Shown here: positions 25,972 through 35,144 of the stretch, piece after piece
How the letters are laid out: every line of letters begins with the position of its first letter
Numbering within the stretch: position 1 is the stretch's first letter
NCBI RefSeq assembly: GCF_037104765.1
Contig: NZ_JBAWSY010000005.1
Span: 1-64,000, forward strand
Source: Psychrobacillus mangrovi
GTDB lineage: Bacteria; Bacillota; Bacilli; Bacillales_A; Planococcaceae
Direction: 5' to 3'
Length of the DNA stretch: 64,000 nt
The notes under the pieces: generated by a model
What the model was told of the DNA's origin: nothing
What the model saw: the letters and a program-made list of their open reading frames with translations, nothing else
Databases searched by the model: none
Translations under genes and position numbers: made by a program

Positions 25972-27147
25972 ATGTCTGAAAAAATTACATTACCACCAGT
26001 TAGTTATACTGGATGGGGTTCTCTTTCACATTTATTAGAGGAAATAAAACGCTTTAACGCACAAAAAATCCTAGTAGTTACTGACCCGTTTTTATTAGAT
26101 TTAGGGTTAACAAATAAAGTAGTGGCTCCACTTGAAGAGGCTGGTTACCTGACGGAGATTTATACAGAAGTTGTACCCGAGCCACCTTTAGCAATTGGTG
26201 AAAAATTAGTCACATACACTCGTGTTAATGGATTTGATATGGTTATTGGAGTCGGCGGCGGTAGTGCGCTAGACTTAGCAAAACTTGCAGGTGTATTAGC
26301 ATCACATGAAGGTAATGTAGCAGATTATTTAAATCTGACAGGTACAAAACAAGTAACAAAAAAAGGACTTCCCACTATATTAATTCCTACTACGTCGGGA
26401 ACTGGTTCAGAAGTGACAAACATTTCTGTACTATCCTTAGAAACAACAAAAGACGTCGTAACACACGACTACTTATTAGCAGATGTGGCTATCGTCGATC
26501 CTGCTTTAACTATTTCTTTACCACCTAAAGTAACTGCTGCAACAGGTGTAGACGCATTAACACATGCAGTAGAAGCGTATATTTCTAAAAATGCGAGCCC
26601 AGTTTCCGATGCATTGGCATTACAGGCTATCCGTTTAATTAGCAACTCCATCCGTACAGCTGTTTCAAACGGTGAAGACAAGCAAGGACGTACAGATATG
26701 AGCTATGGAAGTTACTTAGCAGGTCTTGCATTCTTTAATGCAGGTGTAGCTGGTGTTCATGCATTAGCTTACCCGATCGGAGGTCAATTCCATATTGCAC
26801 ATGGGGATTCAAATGCCGTTTTACTTCCTTATGTAATGGGCTATATTCGCCAAAGCTGTGAAAAACGAATGAAGGACATATACGAAGCAATGGGCTTTAG
26901 CTCTACAAATCTTTCTCAGGAAGAAGCCTCCTATAAATGTGTTGCAGAGTTGAAACGTCTTGTAGAAGATGTAAACATTCCATCTACTTTAAAAGGCTTT
27001 AACATTACTGAGGATGCACTGGATAGCTTAACTAGCGATGCCATCGAGCAAAAACGCATCCTTGCTCGTAGCCCAATGCCATTATTAAAAGAAGATATTT
27101 ATGCTATTTATAAAGCAGCATACAATGGAATTATTGCAGAAAAGTAA
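25972..27147 (+). CDS. Iron-containing alcohol dehydrogenase
   Basis: This 391-residue group III alcohol dehydrogenase interconverts an alcohol and an aldehyde. The NAD site is GVGGGSALDLAK near 93, followed by PTTSGTGSEVT near 138. Metal ligands are the Asp of VDPAL near 192, His of ALTHAVEAY near 199, and His residues in HALAYPIGGQFHIAHGD near 260-276. The ATG at 25972 is placed eight bases after AAGGAG; a GTG three codons earlier overlaps that site. With the aldehyde dehydrogenase it gives a two-step alcohol to acid route. After its stop the same frame stays open for 29 codons to a second stop beside the terminator. Confidence 0.9.
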   Translation: MSEKITLPPVSYTGWGSLSHLLEEIKRFNAQKILVVTDPFLLDLGLTNKVVAPLEEAGYLTEIYTEVVPEPPLAIGEKLVTYTRVNGFDMVIGVGGGSALDLAKLAGVLASHEGNVADYLNLTGTKQVTKKGLPTILIPTTSGTGSEVTNISVLSLETTKDVVTHDYLLADVAIVDPALTISLPPKVTAATGVDALTHAVEAYISKNASPVSDALALQAIRLISNSIRTAVSNGEDKQGRTDMSYGSYLAGLAFFNAGVAGVHALAYPIGGQFHIAHGDSNAVLLPYVMGYIRQSCEKRMKDIYEAMGFSSTNLSQEEASYKCVAELKRLVEDVNIPSTLKGFNITEDALDSLTSDAIEQKRILARSPMPLLKEDIYAIYKAAYNGIIAEK

Positions 27148-27237
27148 TTAGAAGAACAACTTGCAAAGCAAAATCTAGATTATAGACTTTCTTTAAAAGA
27201 TCCATCCGTAATAAAAGTTGATAATCTAAAAAACTAA
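27148..27237 (+). pseudogene. In-frame open remnant after the adh stop
   Basis: The 29 codons after the adh stop read without interruption in the same frame and end in TAA at 27235 beside the terminator. The reading is protein-like (EEQLAKQ, DYRLSLKDPSVIKVDN). The adh protein is already full length, so this may be the tail of a deleted gene, a readthrough extension or chance. Confidence 0.25.
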
Positions 27238-27281
27238 AAACACCAATCCTTAGAGGGGGAAACTCAAGGATTGGTGTTTTT
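27237..27281. terminator. Bidirectional terminator between adh and the GNAT gene
   Basis: CACCAATCCTT (27241-27251) pairs perfectly with AAGGATTGGTG (27266-27276). A run of A precedes it and a run of T follows, so it works for both converging genes. Confidence 0.9.
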
Positions 27282-27292
27282 AGATTTGTTAA

Positions 27293-27805
27293 CTAGAGGT
27301 CAAAGCGATAACAACGGGCTCCTGCCATATCACCAAGTTTACTTTCTTCTTCAAAGTCTCTTACAAAGCCATAATATTCATATAATCGAATGGCTTTCAC
27401 CATTGAATCCCCTGTAAACAAATAGATACTCTTCGCTTCTTTTTCTCTTGCGTAATCTAAACATGCATCTAATAGTTTTCTTGCAACTCCACGTCCTCTC
27501 GCATTCGGATGAACTCCCAATAAACGGATGAAAGGGGCATGAATATCTAGTGGATGTCCTGCATATGCCTTTTCAGCAGTTTCGAATAGCTGCACTGTTC
27601 CTAAAATTTCTTGCTCATCTCTTGCGACCAATATTTTGTCTACATCAGGACTATCAACAGATGTAATTATATCTTCTAAGTAGCCCTCCCAAAATTTCGG
27701 ATCATCAAAGCCATTTTCATATTGTAAATAACTATCTACTAATAATTTCTGAACTCTTTCTTTATCAGCTTCATTTAATATTTCCACAACAATCTCTGTA
27801 ATCAT
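27293..27805 (-). CDS. GNAT-family N-acetyltransferase
   Basis: This 170-residue acetyltransferase has the acetyl-CoA motif A LLGVHPNARGRGVARKLLDACLDYA near 94-118 (R-G-R-G-V-A variant of Q/RxxGxG/A) and the C-terminal motif AIRLYEYYGFV near 140. The N-terminal half (VQKLLVDSYLQYENGFDDPKFWEGYLEDI) is typical of small-molecule GNATs. The ATG follows AGGAGGGG. It is monocistronic, and the substrate is unknown. Confidence 0.88.
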   Translation of the reverse strand: MITEIVVEILNEADKERVQKLLVDSYLQYENGFDDPKFWEGYLEDIITSVDSPDVDKILVARDEQEILGTVQLFETAEKAYAGHPLDIHAPFIRLLGVHPNARGRGVARKLLDACLDYAREKEAKSIYLFTGDSMVKAIRLYEYYGFVRDFEEESKLGDMAGARCYRFDL

Positions 27806-27950
27806 TTAACCCCTCCTCTTCATTAACCTAGTTAACAGGTCTGAATAGTGTAAATTTAGGTTAACATTAAAACCTGAGAAAGACAATACAATATCTAATA
27901 GAAGTTTTCTATCATAACTTGCCCTATTGATAAAAAAATTTAACAAAAAA

Positions 27951-27989
27951 ACTGTAGAATTCACGTTATTTTACGCTTTGTCCACAGTC
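27951..27989 (-). repeat. Hairpin repeat, ACTGT...ACAGT type, copy 1
   Basis: ACTGTAGA and TCCACAGT form the arms of an imperfect hairpin with a T run on the minus strand. It resembles the hairpin at 28239-28280 (GACTATAGA...TCTACAGTC). It may act as a second terminator. Confidence 0.45.
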
Positions 27990-28071
27990 TAACTTTTATT
28001 TCAAATCGGAGGGTTATTCATGAAGACGCTGATATAAAAAGTATCCTTTGTTTTTTTACATTTATAGGATA

Positions 28072-28134
28072 TTCCAACTAAAACGGTCCATTTTCCAACT
28101 AAATGTTATAGGATTCCAACTAAATTCTTAACTT
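28072..28134. repeat. Three 21-bp spaced direct repeats
   Basis: TTCCAACTAAA begins at 28072, 28093 and 28114, exactly 21 bp apart. The rest of each unit diverges. The surrounding 27806-28229 has no convincing gene: a short ATG frame near 28020 behind GGAGGG stops after a few codons. Confidence 0.7.
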
Positions 28135-28229
28135 ATACTATTATGTGTTATCTAATATATTGATTGTAGCGAAGGAAGCATCTCGACCCCGACCGCAATA
28201 ATACCAATTCTATTTATCCTATTTTTTAA

Positions 28230-28280
28230 AAGAAAAAAGACTATAGATTAACTCCAAATTCTTAGAGTTTGTCTACAGTC
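28230..28280 (-). terminator. Terminator of the tricarboxylate operon
   Basis: GACTATAGATTAACTC (28239-28254) pairs imperfectly with GAGTTTGTCTACAGTC (28265-28280), and the minus strand then reads a run of six T. It lies 70 bases after the gntR stop. Confidence 0.65.
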
Positions 28281-28351
28281 TGTATCCACCAGGTGGTTTT
28301 TTTGTGTTGAAATTATGAAAATAAAAAGAGCTTAGTTATTATCTAAAGTAC

Positions 28352-29023
28352 TTATTCTGGTACATAACTCTCTATTGCTAACAGTGCTGTAGTATAGCTG
28401 TTTCGAATATGTTCTCGCATAACAGATTCTACTAAATCATCATTCCCAGTAAGAAATGCTTTATATATTTCCTCATGTTCACGAATAGGTCTATTTGGAT
28501 CGTAATAACGATTAAATTTACCACCGATTCTTCTATATCTATTAATATGATGATAAATTTGTTCAAGGAAGCGCATCATTGTTTCATTTTCACTTAAATG
28601 ATGAATCAAGTCATGAAATTCGGTCCCATATTTAACAACATCCATTATTCTCTGTTCAGAAGCGGCCAGTTTCATCAAATGGATTTTATCATTTAACTGC
28701 TGTAGCTCCAGTTGTGTAATGCGTATACTCGCTTCACGAGCTAATGTACCTTCTAATATCTCACGTGCACAATAAATCTCTTTTGCATGCTTAAGTGTAA
28801 TATCCGTTACATGTATTCTCCCATTAGACGCTTTAATCACCAATCCTTCAAGTTCTAAGCGATACAAAGCCTGACGAAGTGGGGTTCGACTAACAGCGAA
28901 TTGTTCAACTAACTGTTCTTCTGATAAATGTTCTAATGGCTCAAAGTACCATTCTACAATTTTTCTACGAATTTCATGATAAACAATATCACTAGTAGAT
29001 TTTCTTTTCGCTTTTTCGAACAT
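28352..29023 (-). CDS. GntR-family (FCD) transcriptional regulator
   Basis: This 223-residue regulator has an N-terminal winged helix-turn-helix (LSEEQLVEQFAVSRTPLRQALYRLELEGLV, residues 38-67) and a C-terminal FCD ligand domain (about 85-215) with metal-binding acidic and His residues (EFHDLIHHLSENE, REHEEIYKAF, MREHI). FCD regulators usually bind organic acids. It is the last gene of the tricarboxylate operon, 11 bases after the aconitase gene, and probably represses that operon by binding the palindrome at 38331-38352. Confidence 0.9.
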   Translation of the reverse strand: MFEKAKRKSTSDIVYHEIRRKIVEWYFEPLEHLSEEQLVEQFAVSRTPLRQALYRLELEGLVIKASNGRIHVTDITLKHAKEIYCAREILEGTLAREASIRITQLELQQLNDKIHLMKLAASEQRIMDVVKYGTEFHDLIHHLSENETMMRFLEQIYHHINRYRRIGGKFNRYYDPNRPIREHEEIYKAFLTGNDDLVESVMREHIRNSYTTALLAIESYVPE

Positions 29024-29034
29024 TTAATCATTCC

Positions 29035-31677
29035 TTAAACCGTTGTTTTTATTTCACTAATAATAGAAGGAAGAAGTCCACCTTTTAAATATGTTTCTAC
29101 TTCCACAGTATTATCTAATCTAATAATAACCTGTTTTTCACTTTTTGTTCCATCAGTTTTTATAATATTTAATAAAGTTCGTTGTTTAGCGTGTAATGTT
29201 GCTTGGCTTAATTTCAATTGTACAGTTTCCTCACCCGTAAATACATAAGGAATTTCATTCTCAGCATAAGTAATTGGTAAAATCCCCATTCCTACTAAGT
29301 TACTTCTATGAATTCGTTCAAAACTTTCTGCCAGAACTAATCGAACTCCTAATAACTTAGTACCCTTTGCTGCCCAATCTCGAGAACTTCCAGTGCCATA
29401 TTCCTTTCCAGCAACAATAAAAAGACCAATTTGAAGCTGCTTGTATTTTTCCGTTGCTTCATATATTGTCATTACTTCTTGCGTGGGGAAATATTTAGTA
29501 TAGCCACCTTCTACATTATCCAATAGTTTATTACGAATTCTAATATTGGCAAATGTCCCTCTTACCATTAATTCGTGATTACCTCTACGAGCACCATACG
29601 AATTGAATTCATTAGATGGAATTTCGCGTTCCAATAGATAATGTCCTGCGGGGCTTTTTTGTTGAATGTTTCCAGCCGGAGAAATATGATCTGTTGTAAT
29701 TGAATCGCCTAAAACTAATAAAGGGTATAAATTATTTAAATATCCTTCTTCATGACTGCGATTTTGTAAATCTAGAAATGGTGATTTTTGTATATATGTT
29801 GATTGTAAATCCCAAGTGAAAGTATCTCCTTCTGGATACTCAATCTCTTCCCATTTTTCATGTGAGTGTACTGTACTATATTGTTCTTTATAACTTAAAT
29901 TTACAACTTCTGTTTGGCATTTTTCTATTTCTTCATTCGATGGCCAAAGGTCTTTAAAATACACCTTATTCCCCTTACTGTCTGTTCCAATCGCTTCTTT
30001 ATAAATATCAATATTTGTAGTCCCAGCAAGGGCATAAAGAACAACTAGTGGGGGTGAAGCTAAATAATTTGCTTTAATCGATGGATGAATACGACCTTCA
30101 AAATTTCGATTTCCACTTAGAACTGAACTTACAACTAAATTATTCATATGAATGTCTTTCTCATATTTTTCATGGAGTGCACCACTATTTCCACAACAAG
30201 CGGCACAACCAAAACCATCAATGTAAAATCCGAGTTTCTCTAAACAAGTTAAAAGACCTAGTTTTTTCAAGTAATGTTCAACCATCTTCGAACCTGGTGT
30301 CAAAGAAGTTTTTACATAAGAAGGAACCTTTAATCCTAAATTACTAGCTCTCTTAGCGACAAGCCCTGCGGCAATCATAACAGAAGGGTTAGATGTATTC
30401 GTACAACTTGTAATAGCCGCAAGTACAACATCCCCATGTTTTAAATATTCACCTTGTTTTTTTACTTCTATTTCCGTTAATGAGTAACCTCTATCTTCAA
30501 TAGATGCTGTTAAACTTCTTTGGAAAGAATGTTTCATTTCTGTCAATGGCACTCGATCTTGCGGACGCTTTGGCCCCGCTAAACTTGGCTCAATTGTAGT
30601 TAAATCAAGAACTATTTTTCTTGTATATATCGGATCATCTTCACCATCTTCTCTGTACAACCCCTGTACCTTATGATAATGGCTCGCTAAAACAGCTGCC
30701 TCTGACCTACCAGTTTGCAATAGATATTGTTCAGTAATATAGTCAAACGGGAAAAATGATAGTGTAGCACCATACTCTGGTGCCATATTTGCAATCGTAG
30801 CACGGTCTGCTAATGAAAGATGGGATAGCCCATCGCCGAAAAACTCTACAAATTTTCCTACTACCCCTGTTTTCCTGAGCATTTCTGTAATAGTTAGTGC
30901 TAAATCTGTTGCAGTTACTCCTTCTGCCAAAGCACCAGTAATTTTAATACCAATTACTTCAGGATTTAGCAAATATAAAGGTGAGCCTAACATAGCAGCT
31001 TCTGCTTCAATACCTCCAACTCCCCATCCAACAACACCTAAACCATTAATCATTGTTGTATGTGAGTCCGTACCAACTAATGTATCTGGATATAAAAGAT
31101 TCTCTTTTTGTAGAACACTCGATGCTAAGTATTCTAAATTGACTTGATGAACAATTCCAGAACCAGGTGGCACAACATAAAAATTTTCAAATGCTTGTTG
31201 TGCCCATCTAACAAAGCTGTAACGTTCTTGATTTCGTTTGTATTCAATGTCTAGATTTTTTTGGAGTGCATCTGAATTACTTGAACTCTCCACAATTAAT
31301 GAATGATCAATTACTAAATCCACACGTACTTTTGGATTTATCTTTTTGGGATCGTCTCCCAATTCTTTCATTTTAGAACGAAGCGCCGCTAAATCTACAA
31401 TTGCCGGGATGCCAGTATAATCTTGAAAAATAACACGCCCTGGAACAAATGGAATTTCAACATCTCCTCCACTATTAGTCACCCAGTTGATAAGTTGCTC
31501 TATATGCTCTGTTGTCACGTTAACTTCGTCATAATTACGTAAGGCACCTTCTAATAATAAGCGAATCGAATATGGCAACTTCACACTATCATTGAATCTT
31601 TTAATATCATAATAGCTATAAAGTTGGTTATTAACATTTAATGAAGAAAGCTCTTTATACTTCTGATTCTGTAGCAA
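29035..31677 (-). CDS. Aconitase-family hydratase (AcnA/AcnD type)
   Basis: This 880-residue enzyme has all three 4Fe-4S Cys positions (ITSCTNTSNP near 427, GFGCAACCGNSG near 494) and the aconitase core VGTDSHTTMINGLGVVGWGVGGIEAEA near 203; the swivelling C-terminal domain has GDSITTDHISPAG, YGARRGNHEVM-like YGARRGNHELMVRG, and GKEYGTGSSRDWAAKG. The start is TTG at 31677 behind AGGTG. GNSGAL replaces the common GNSGPL. In context it may hydrate cis-aconitate or 2-methyl-cis-aconitate (AcnD role, which needs PrpF). A general housekeeping aconitase is less likely since it is embedded in a catabolic operon. Confidence 0.88.
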   Translation of the reverse strand: MLQNQKYKELSSLNVNNQLYSYYDIKRFNDSVKLPYSIRLLLEGALRNYDEVNVTTEHIEQLINWVTNSGGDVEIPFVPGRVIFQDYTGIPAIVDLAALRSKMKELGDDPKKINPKVRVDLVIDHSLIVESSSNSDALQKNLDIEYKRNQERYSFVRWAQQAFENFYVVPPGSGIVHQVNLEYLASSVLQKENLLYPDTLVGTDSHTTMINGLGVVGWGVGGIEAEAAMLGSPLYLLNPEVIGIKITGALAEGVTATDLALTITEMLRKTGVVGKFVEFFGDGLSHLSLADRATIANMAPEYGATLSFFPFDYITEQYLLQTGRSEAAVLASHYHKVQGLYREDGEDDPIYTRKIVLDLTTIEPSLAGPKRPQDRVPLTEMKHSFQRSLTASIEDRGYSLTEIEVKKQGEYLKHGDVVLAAITSCTNTSNPSVMIAAGLVAKRASNLGLKVPSYVKTSLTPGSKMVEHYLKKLGLLTCLEKLGFYIDGFGCAACCGNSGALHEKYEKDIHMNNLVVSSVLSGNRNFEGRIHPSIKANYLASPPLVVLYALAGTTNIDIYKEAIGTDSKGNKVYFKDLWPSNEEIEKCQTEVVNLSYKEQYSTVHSHEKWEEIEYPEGDTFTWDLQSTYIQKSPFLDLQNRSHEEGYLNNLYPLLVLGDSITTDHISPAGNIQQKSPAGHYLLEREIPSNEFNSYGARRGNHELMVRGTFANIRIRNKLLDNVEGGYTKYFPTQEVMTIYEATEKYKQLQIGLFIVAGKEYGTGSSRDWAAKGTKLLGVRLVLAESFERIHRSNLVGMGILPITYAENEIPYVFTGEETVQLKLSQATLHAKQRTLLNIIKTDGTKSEKQVIIRLDNTVEVETYLKGGLLPSIISEIKTTV

Positions 31678-31689
31678 TTAGTCACCTAC

Positions 31690-32595
31690 TTATCCTTTTT
31701 GAGATTCTAATACCGTTTTTGCAATTGTATTATCTAAATCTTCATAAGCGTAATATTCGATTGTTTGATATAAATCCTCACGCGTTTGCATGTTTTGAAG
31801 TTGGTCTACTTGTGTACCTTTGTTATAGATATCTTTAAATAATTGTTCCACCGCATAAGCTGTGACACGTAAAGAAGATACAGGATATATGACTAATTTA
31901 TATCCCCATTCTTCAAATTGTTTGTCTGAATAATAGGGTGTCTTTCCGAATTCAGTCATATTTGCTAATAAGTGTACATTAATCTCATTTGAAAATTGGA
32001 TAAAATCTTCTTCCGACTTTAGAGCTTCTGGAAAAATAACATCTGCCCCGGCTTTTTCATATGCTTTAGCTCGTTTGATTGCTTGTTCCATCCCCTCCAC
32101 TGATAGGGCGTCAGTTCGAGCAACAATTACCATGTCCTTACTAGCTTGTCGACAAGCTTGAATTTTTTGGATCATTTCTTCTTCACTTATGAGTTTTTTA
32201 CCATTCAAATGGCCACATTTTTTAGGTAAATCTTGATCTTCAATTTGAACGGCTGCTGCACCAGACTCTTCTAGCTCTCGAACTGTTCGTATGACATTAA
32301 GCGTGCTACCAAAACCTGTATCAATATCAACTAGAATTGGAATATTCGTCGCTCGATATAGTTCTTTTGTTTTTTCTGCCAATTCACTTAATGTCAATAA
32401 GCCTACGTCTGGAATTCCTTTACTTGCCGAAACAGCTCCTCCTGATAAGTATAAAATTTCAAATCCTGTTTTTTTAGCTAAAATAGCACTTAGACCATCA
32501 TGGGCACCAGGAACTTTTATAATTCCTGGTTTATTTAAAATTTCTCTAAATCGACTGCTTGGACTTTGATCTCTATTCTGTATTAACCAACTCAT
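31690..32595 (-). CDS. prpB: Methylisocitrate lyase family protein (PrpB-like)
   Basis: This 301-residue lyase belongs to the isocitrate lyase/PEP mutase superfamily and splits 2-methylisocitrate to pyruvate and succinate in known cases. The catalytic loop is PKKCGHLNGK near 121, metal ligands lie in DIDTGFG near 87 and QIEDQD near 113, and the PrpB-specific NMTEFGKTPYYS is near 209. Its start overlaps the end of the prpD-like gene by four bases (ATGA). Closely related 2,3-dimethylmalate lyases or oxaloacetate hydrolases cannot be fully excluded. Confidence 0.85.
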   Translation of the reverse strand: MSWLIQNRDQSPSSRFREILNKPGIIKVPGAHDGLSAILAKKTGFEILYLSGGAVSASKGIPDVGLLTLSELAEKTKELYRATNIPILVDIDTGFGSTLNVIRTVRELEESGAAAVQIEDQDLPKKCGHLNGKKLISEEEMIQKIQACRQASKDMVIVARTDALSVEGMEQAIKRAKAYEKAGADVIFPEALKSEEDFIQFSNEINVHLLANMTEFGKTPYYSDKQFEEWGYKLVIYPVSSLRVTAYAVEQLFKDIYNKGTQVDQLQNMQTREDLYQTIEYYAYEDLDNTIAKTVLESQKG

Positions 32596-33986
32596 AGAGT
32601 TACCTCCTGTTCAAGTAATAATGCATTAAAAACCTCTTGTAATGAAGATTGGCCCTGTAAATTAAAGACTAAATCAACCACTCGTTTTTGCTGAGTTTCT
32701 GTTAATTTTTCTTGTGTAATACGGTTAAATTTTTCAATGATTTGTTCATTTTTCATCGGGTTACTAGAATGGCCTAAAGGTTTAGATACCATTTCACTCA
32801 CAACTGAACCATTTTTAAATTGAATCGTAATTTTGTTAGGATTACCGGCTGGATACCCACTTTCCATTTCTTCTGTCACACGAACGGTTACAATGTTTTT
32901 GATACGTTCTAAAGTTTGTTCATTTTTTAAGCGCTCATCACTAAATGTATTTAAATCAATTTTTCCATCCTCTAATGCCACAACAACAATATAAGGTAAT
33001 GAATGATCCGCAGTTTCACGGGTTTTAGGATTCCACTTTTGGGTATCTTTTGCTAATACATCGTAAGCCAATTGAAATGTTTCTATTTCTATTTTTTCAA
33101 TATCGTTTAAGGAAGATACATGCTCTCGAATTTTTAATGTGGCTTCAATAGCACTTTGTGTCATATATTCTACAGCCCAATTTTTAATATATGTTCGTGT
33201 AATAGCATTGGGTGAATCAGTGCGATTAATCATATCAGCTACTTCTTCAATTGATAGTTTACTATTTAACAATAAAGCATTCATCCCCATTGAACCTTGT
33301 AATGCCTCAAAAGGACCTGACATTCCTGATTTAGCAAGTTTAACTGCGAAAACTGCATTTTTAGCTGCATTAGCTGCCGCTATCCCTTTCCATTCACTAA
33401 TTTCTCCGTTACGAGTTTGGCGCATTGCTGCATGTGGAACAATCGCTAGTGCAATTGCATTAACCGTTTCTTGCTCTGTTAAGTCTAATAAGTGACTCGC
33501 ACCAACAACTGTTGCAAGTGTAATATAATTGACATGGTCCCACCCGTTTTTCTTTAAGCTAGCCGCATCACAAAATAGCACTCCTATTTCATAACTAATT
33601 GCAATCGATGTTGTAAGCTTTTCAATAGATATGTCATATTGTTCACTCAATGCCAGTAATGGAGCAATAACATCGGATGGATGTAATGGTTCGAGCGATA
33701 AATATGTATCATTAAAATCTAAGTAACGAATTGCGCCACCATTTGCTAATGTTGCATATTCCGAAATTACTTTATGATTTGTACCAATTACAGTTGCGCC
33801 ATTTGAATCTAGGTATTGGAGAGAAAATTTACGAGCTACACTCGATGCATGGCTATCGTAACCAGCAACTAAACAACCAAGTGTATCTAGTATGCGACGA
33901 TTTACTTCTAAAATAACGTTCGGATGTAAAGAAGAATAACTTATTCTTCGAGAAAAATTAGCTAAGCTTTGAGAAATTAAATCCAT
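32592..33986 (-). CDS. prpD: MmgE/PrpD family dehydratase
   Basis: This 464-residue enzyme is of the MmgE/PrpD family, which includes 2-methylcitrate dehydratase, cis-aconitate decarboxylase and iminodisuccinate epimerase. Family features include ILDTLGCLVAGYDS near 30, YLDFNDTY near 90, HPSDVIAPLLAL near 102, ALAIVPHAAMRQTRNGEISEWKGIAAANAAKNAVFAVKLA near 183-222 and ETADHSLPYIVVVAL near 322. The gene is two bases from prpF and overlaps prpB, so the set is translated together. 2-methylcitrate dehydration is the most likely role given PrpB, but decarboxylation of aconitate is possible. Confidence 0.82.
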   Translation of the reverse strand: MDLISQSLANFSRRISYSSLHPNVILEVNRRILDTLGCLVAGYDSHASSVARKFSLQYLDSNGATVIGTNHKVISEYATLANGGAIRYLDFNDTYLSLEPLHPSDVIAPLLALSEQYDISIEKLTTSIAISYEIGVLFCDAASLKKNGWDHVNYITLATVVGASHLLDLTEQETVNAIALAIVPHAAMRQTRNGEISEWKGIAAANAAKNAVFAVKLAKSGMSGPFEALQGSMGMNALLLNSKLSIEEVADMINRTDSPNAITRTYIKNWAVEYMTQSAIEATLKIREHVSSLNDIEKIEIETFQLAYDVLAKDTQKWNPKTRETADHSLPYIVVVALEDGKIDLNTFSDERLKNEQTLERIKNIVTVRVTEEMESGYPAGNPNKITIQFKNGSVVSEMVSKPLGHSSNPMKNEQIIEKFNRITQEKLTETQQKRVVDLVFNLQGQSSLQEVFNALLLEQEVTL

Positions 33987-33988
33987 TA

Positions 33989-35125
33989 TTAAAATACCTC
34001 CAAATAAGTAGATTTTGGGATAAAAATATCCCCTTTCATAATGCGTCTTGCTGTACGTTCTAATCCAACTGCTGTTACATCTGTATAAGTCTCATTTAAT
34101 TTAACTCTAACTTCTACGATACCGTCTGCATGGGCAACTCGTACTTTTTCTGAAGACGATGGTAAACTACAAAATTTATTTGGAATAGTACCACTTAATA
34201 ATGCAGAAGCCGCTATGTTATATAGACCTGAACCTGCAAATGTTTTGTGTACATTACCCATAGATAACATTGTTGCAAAAATGTCATACTGTTCCTTTTT
34301 TATTTCTATGCCAGATGTTGTAACATAATCATGTGGCGATGCTACTAAAGCAACTTTAGGAACCGCTGGATGTTTTTTTGCTTCATTAATTGAATCTTCC
34401 ATTCCGGCAATTACAGCCGCTTCGCATCTTCGTTCATTTAATTCTGCCAACACATCGGCCCGGTTCTCCAACTGTTGTTTTAATTGCTTCCCTTCAAATC
34501 CGAACCCTTCAAATCCTAAGTAGAGAAAAGGATTAACAATATCGACTAGTGAAACTGGAATATCCATCATATGAGTTGGACCTAATGGTAAAGTTTTACC
34601 TGTTTTTCCTCCACCTGGTTGCAAAATATCGACAATAAATTTTGCTCCTTTTGTTACAATTCCAGGCATATGAAAATCACCAACTACTTTTGCCTTTCCT
34701 TCAATTACAGGTACGGTGATTTCAATAATCTTAGAGATATTAGTATTAAATGCATAAACTGTAACACTACTCGCTCCTGATGGTACGTCTACTAACCCTT
34801 CATCTACTGCAAAAGCGCCTACTGCTGCCATTAAATTTCCACATGTCCCCTTTATATCTGCAATGCGCTGACTAATGCCCATTTGATAAAAAGAATAATC
34901 CACATTGGCATCCGAATGAGTAGGTGGACCTATTACAACAATTTTACTTGTGTGAGAAGTTCCACTTCCTAGACCATTTACCTGTGAACTATTGTAAGAA
35001 TCAATTGCATGATAAAAGATATGCTTCATTTCACTTTGTTCTTTTGGCAGATCATGTTGATGAAAAAAAACCCCTCTACTTGTACCGCCTCTATATACAA
35101 CTGCTGGTACTGAAAACTGACTCAT
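33989..35125 (-). CDS. prpF: PrpF-family isomerase
   Basis: This 378-residue protein of the PrpF/AcnD-accessory family (diaminopimelate epimerase fold) isomerises 2-methylaconitate or trans-aconitate. Signature segments are PAVVYRGGTSRGVFF near 7, NGLGSGTSHTSKI near 50, CGNLMAAVGAFAVDEGLV near 94 and PTHMMDIPVSLVD near 190. The ATG at 35125 lies six bases after GAGGTGG; an upstream GTG overlaps that site. Its presence marks the AcnD-PrpF route, where a PrpD alone is not enough or the substrate enters as the trans isomer. Confidence 0.87.
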   Translation of the reverse strand: MSQFSVPAVVYRGGTSRGVFFHQHDLPKEQSEMKHIFYHAIDSYNSSQVNGLGSGTSHTSKIVVIGPPTHSDANVDYSFYQMGISQRIADIKGTCGNLMAAVGAFAVDEGLVDVPSGASSVTVYAFNTNISKIIEITVPVIEGKAKVVGDFHMPGIVTKGAKFIVDILQPGGGKTGKTLPLGPTHMMDIPVSLVDIVNPFLYLGFEGFGFEGKQLKQQLENRADVLAELNERRCEAAVIAGMEDSINEAKKHPAVPKVALVASPHDYVTTSGIEIKKEQYDIFATMLSMGNVHKTFAGSGLYNIAASALLSGTIPNKFCSLPSSSEKVRVAHADGIVEVRVKLNETYTDVTAVGLERTARRIMKGDIFIPKSTYLEVF

Positions 35126-35144
35126 ACATTCCACCTCTTTAATA

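Noticed and set aside
28072..28134. CRISPR-like array
   Set aside because: Only three 11-bp repeats at 21-bp intervals, with no spacers of proper length and no cas genes.
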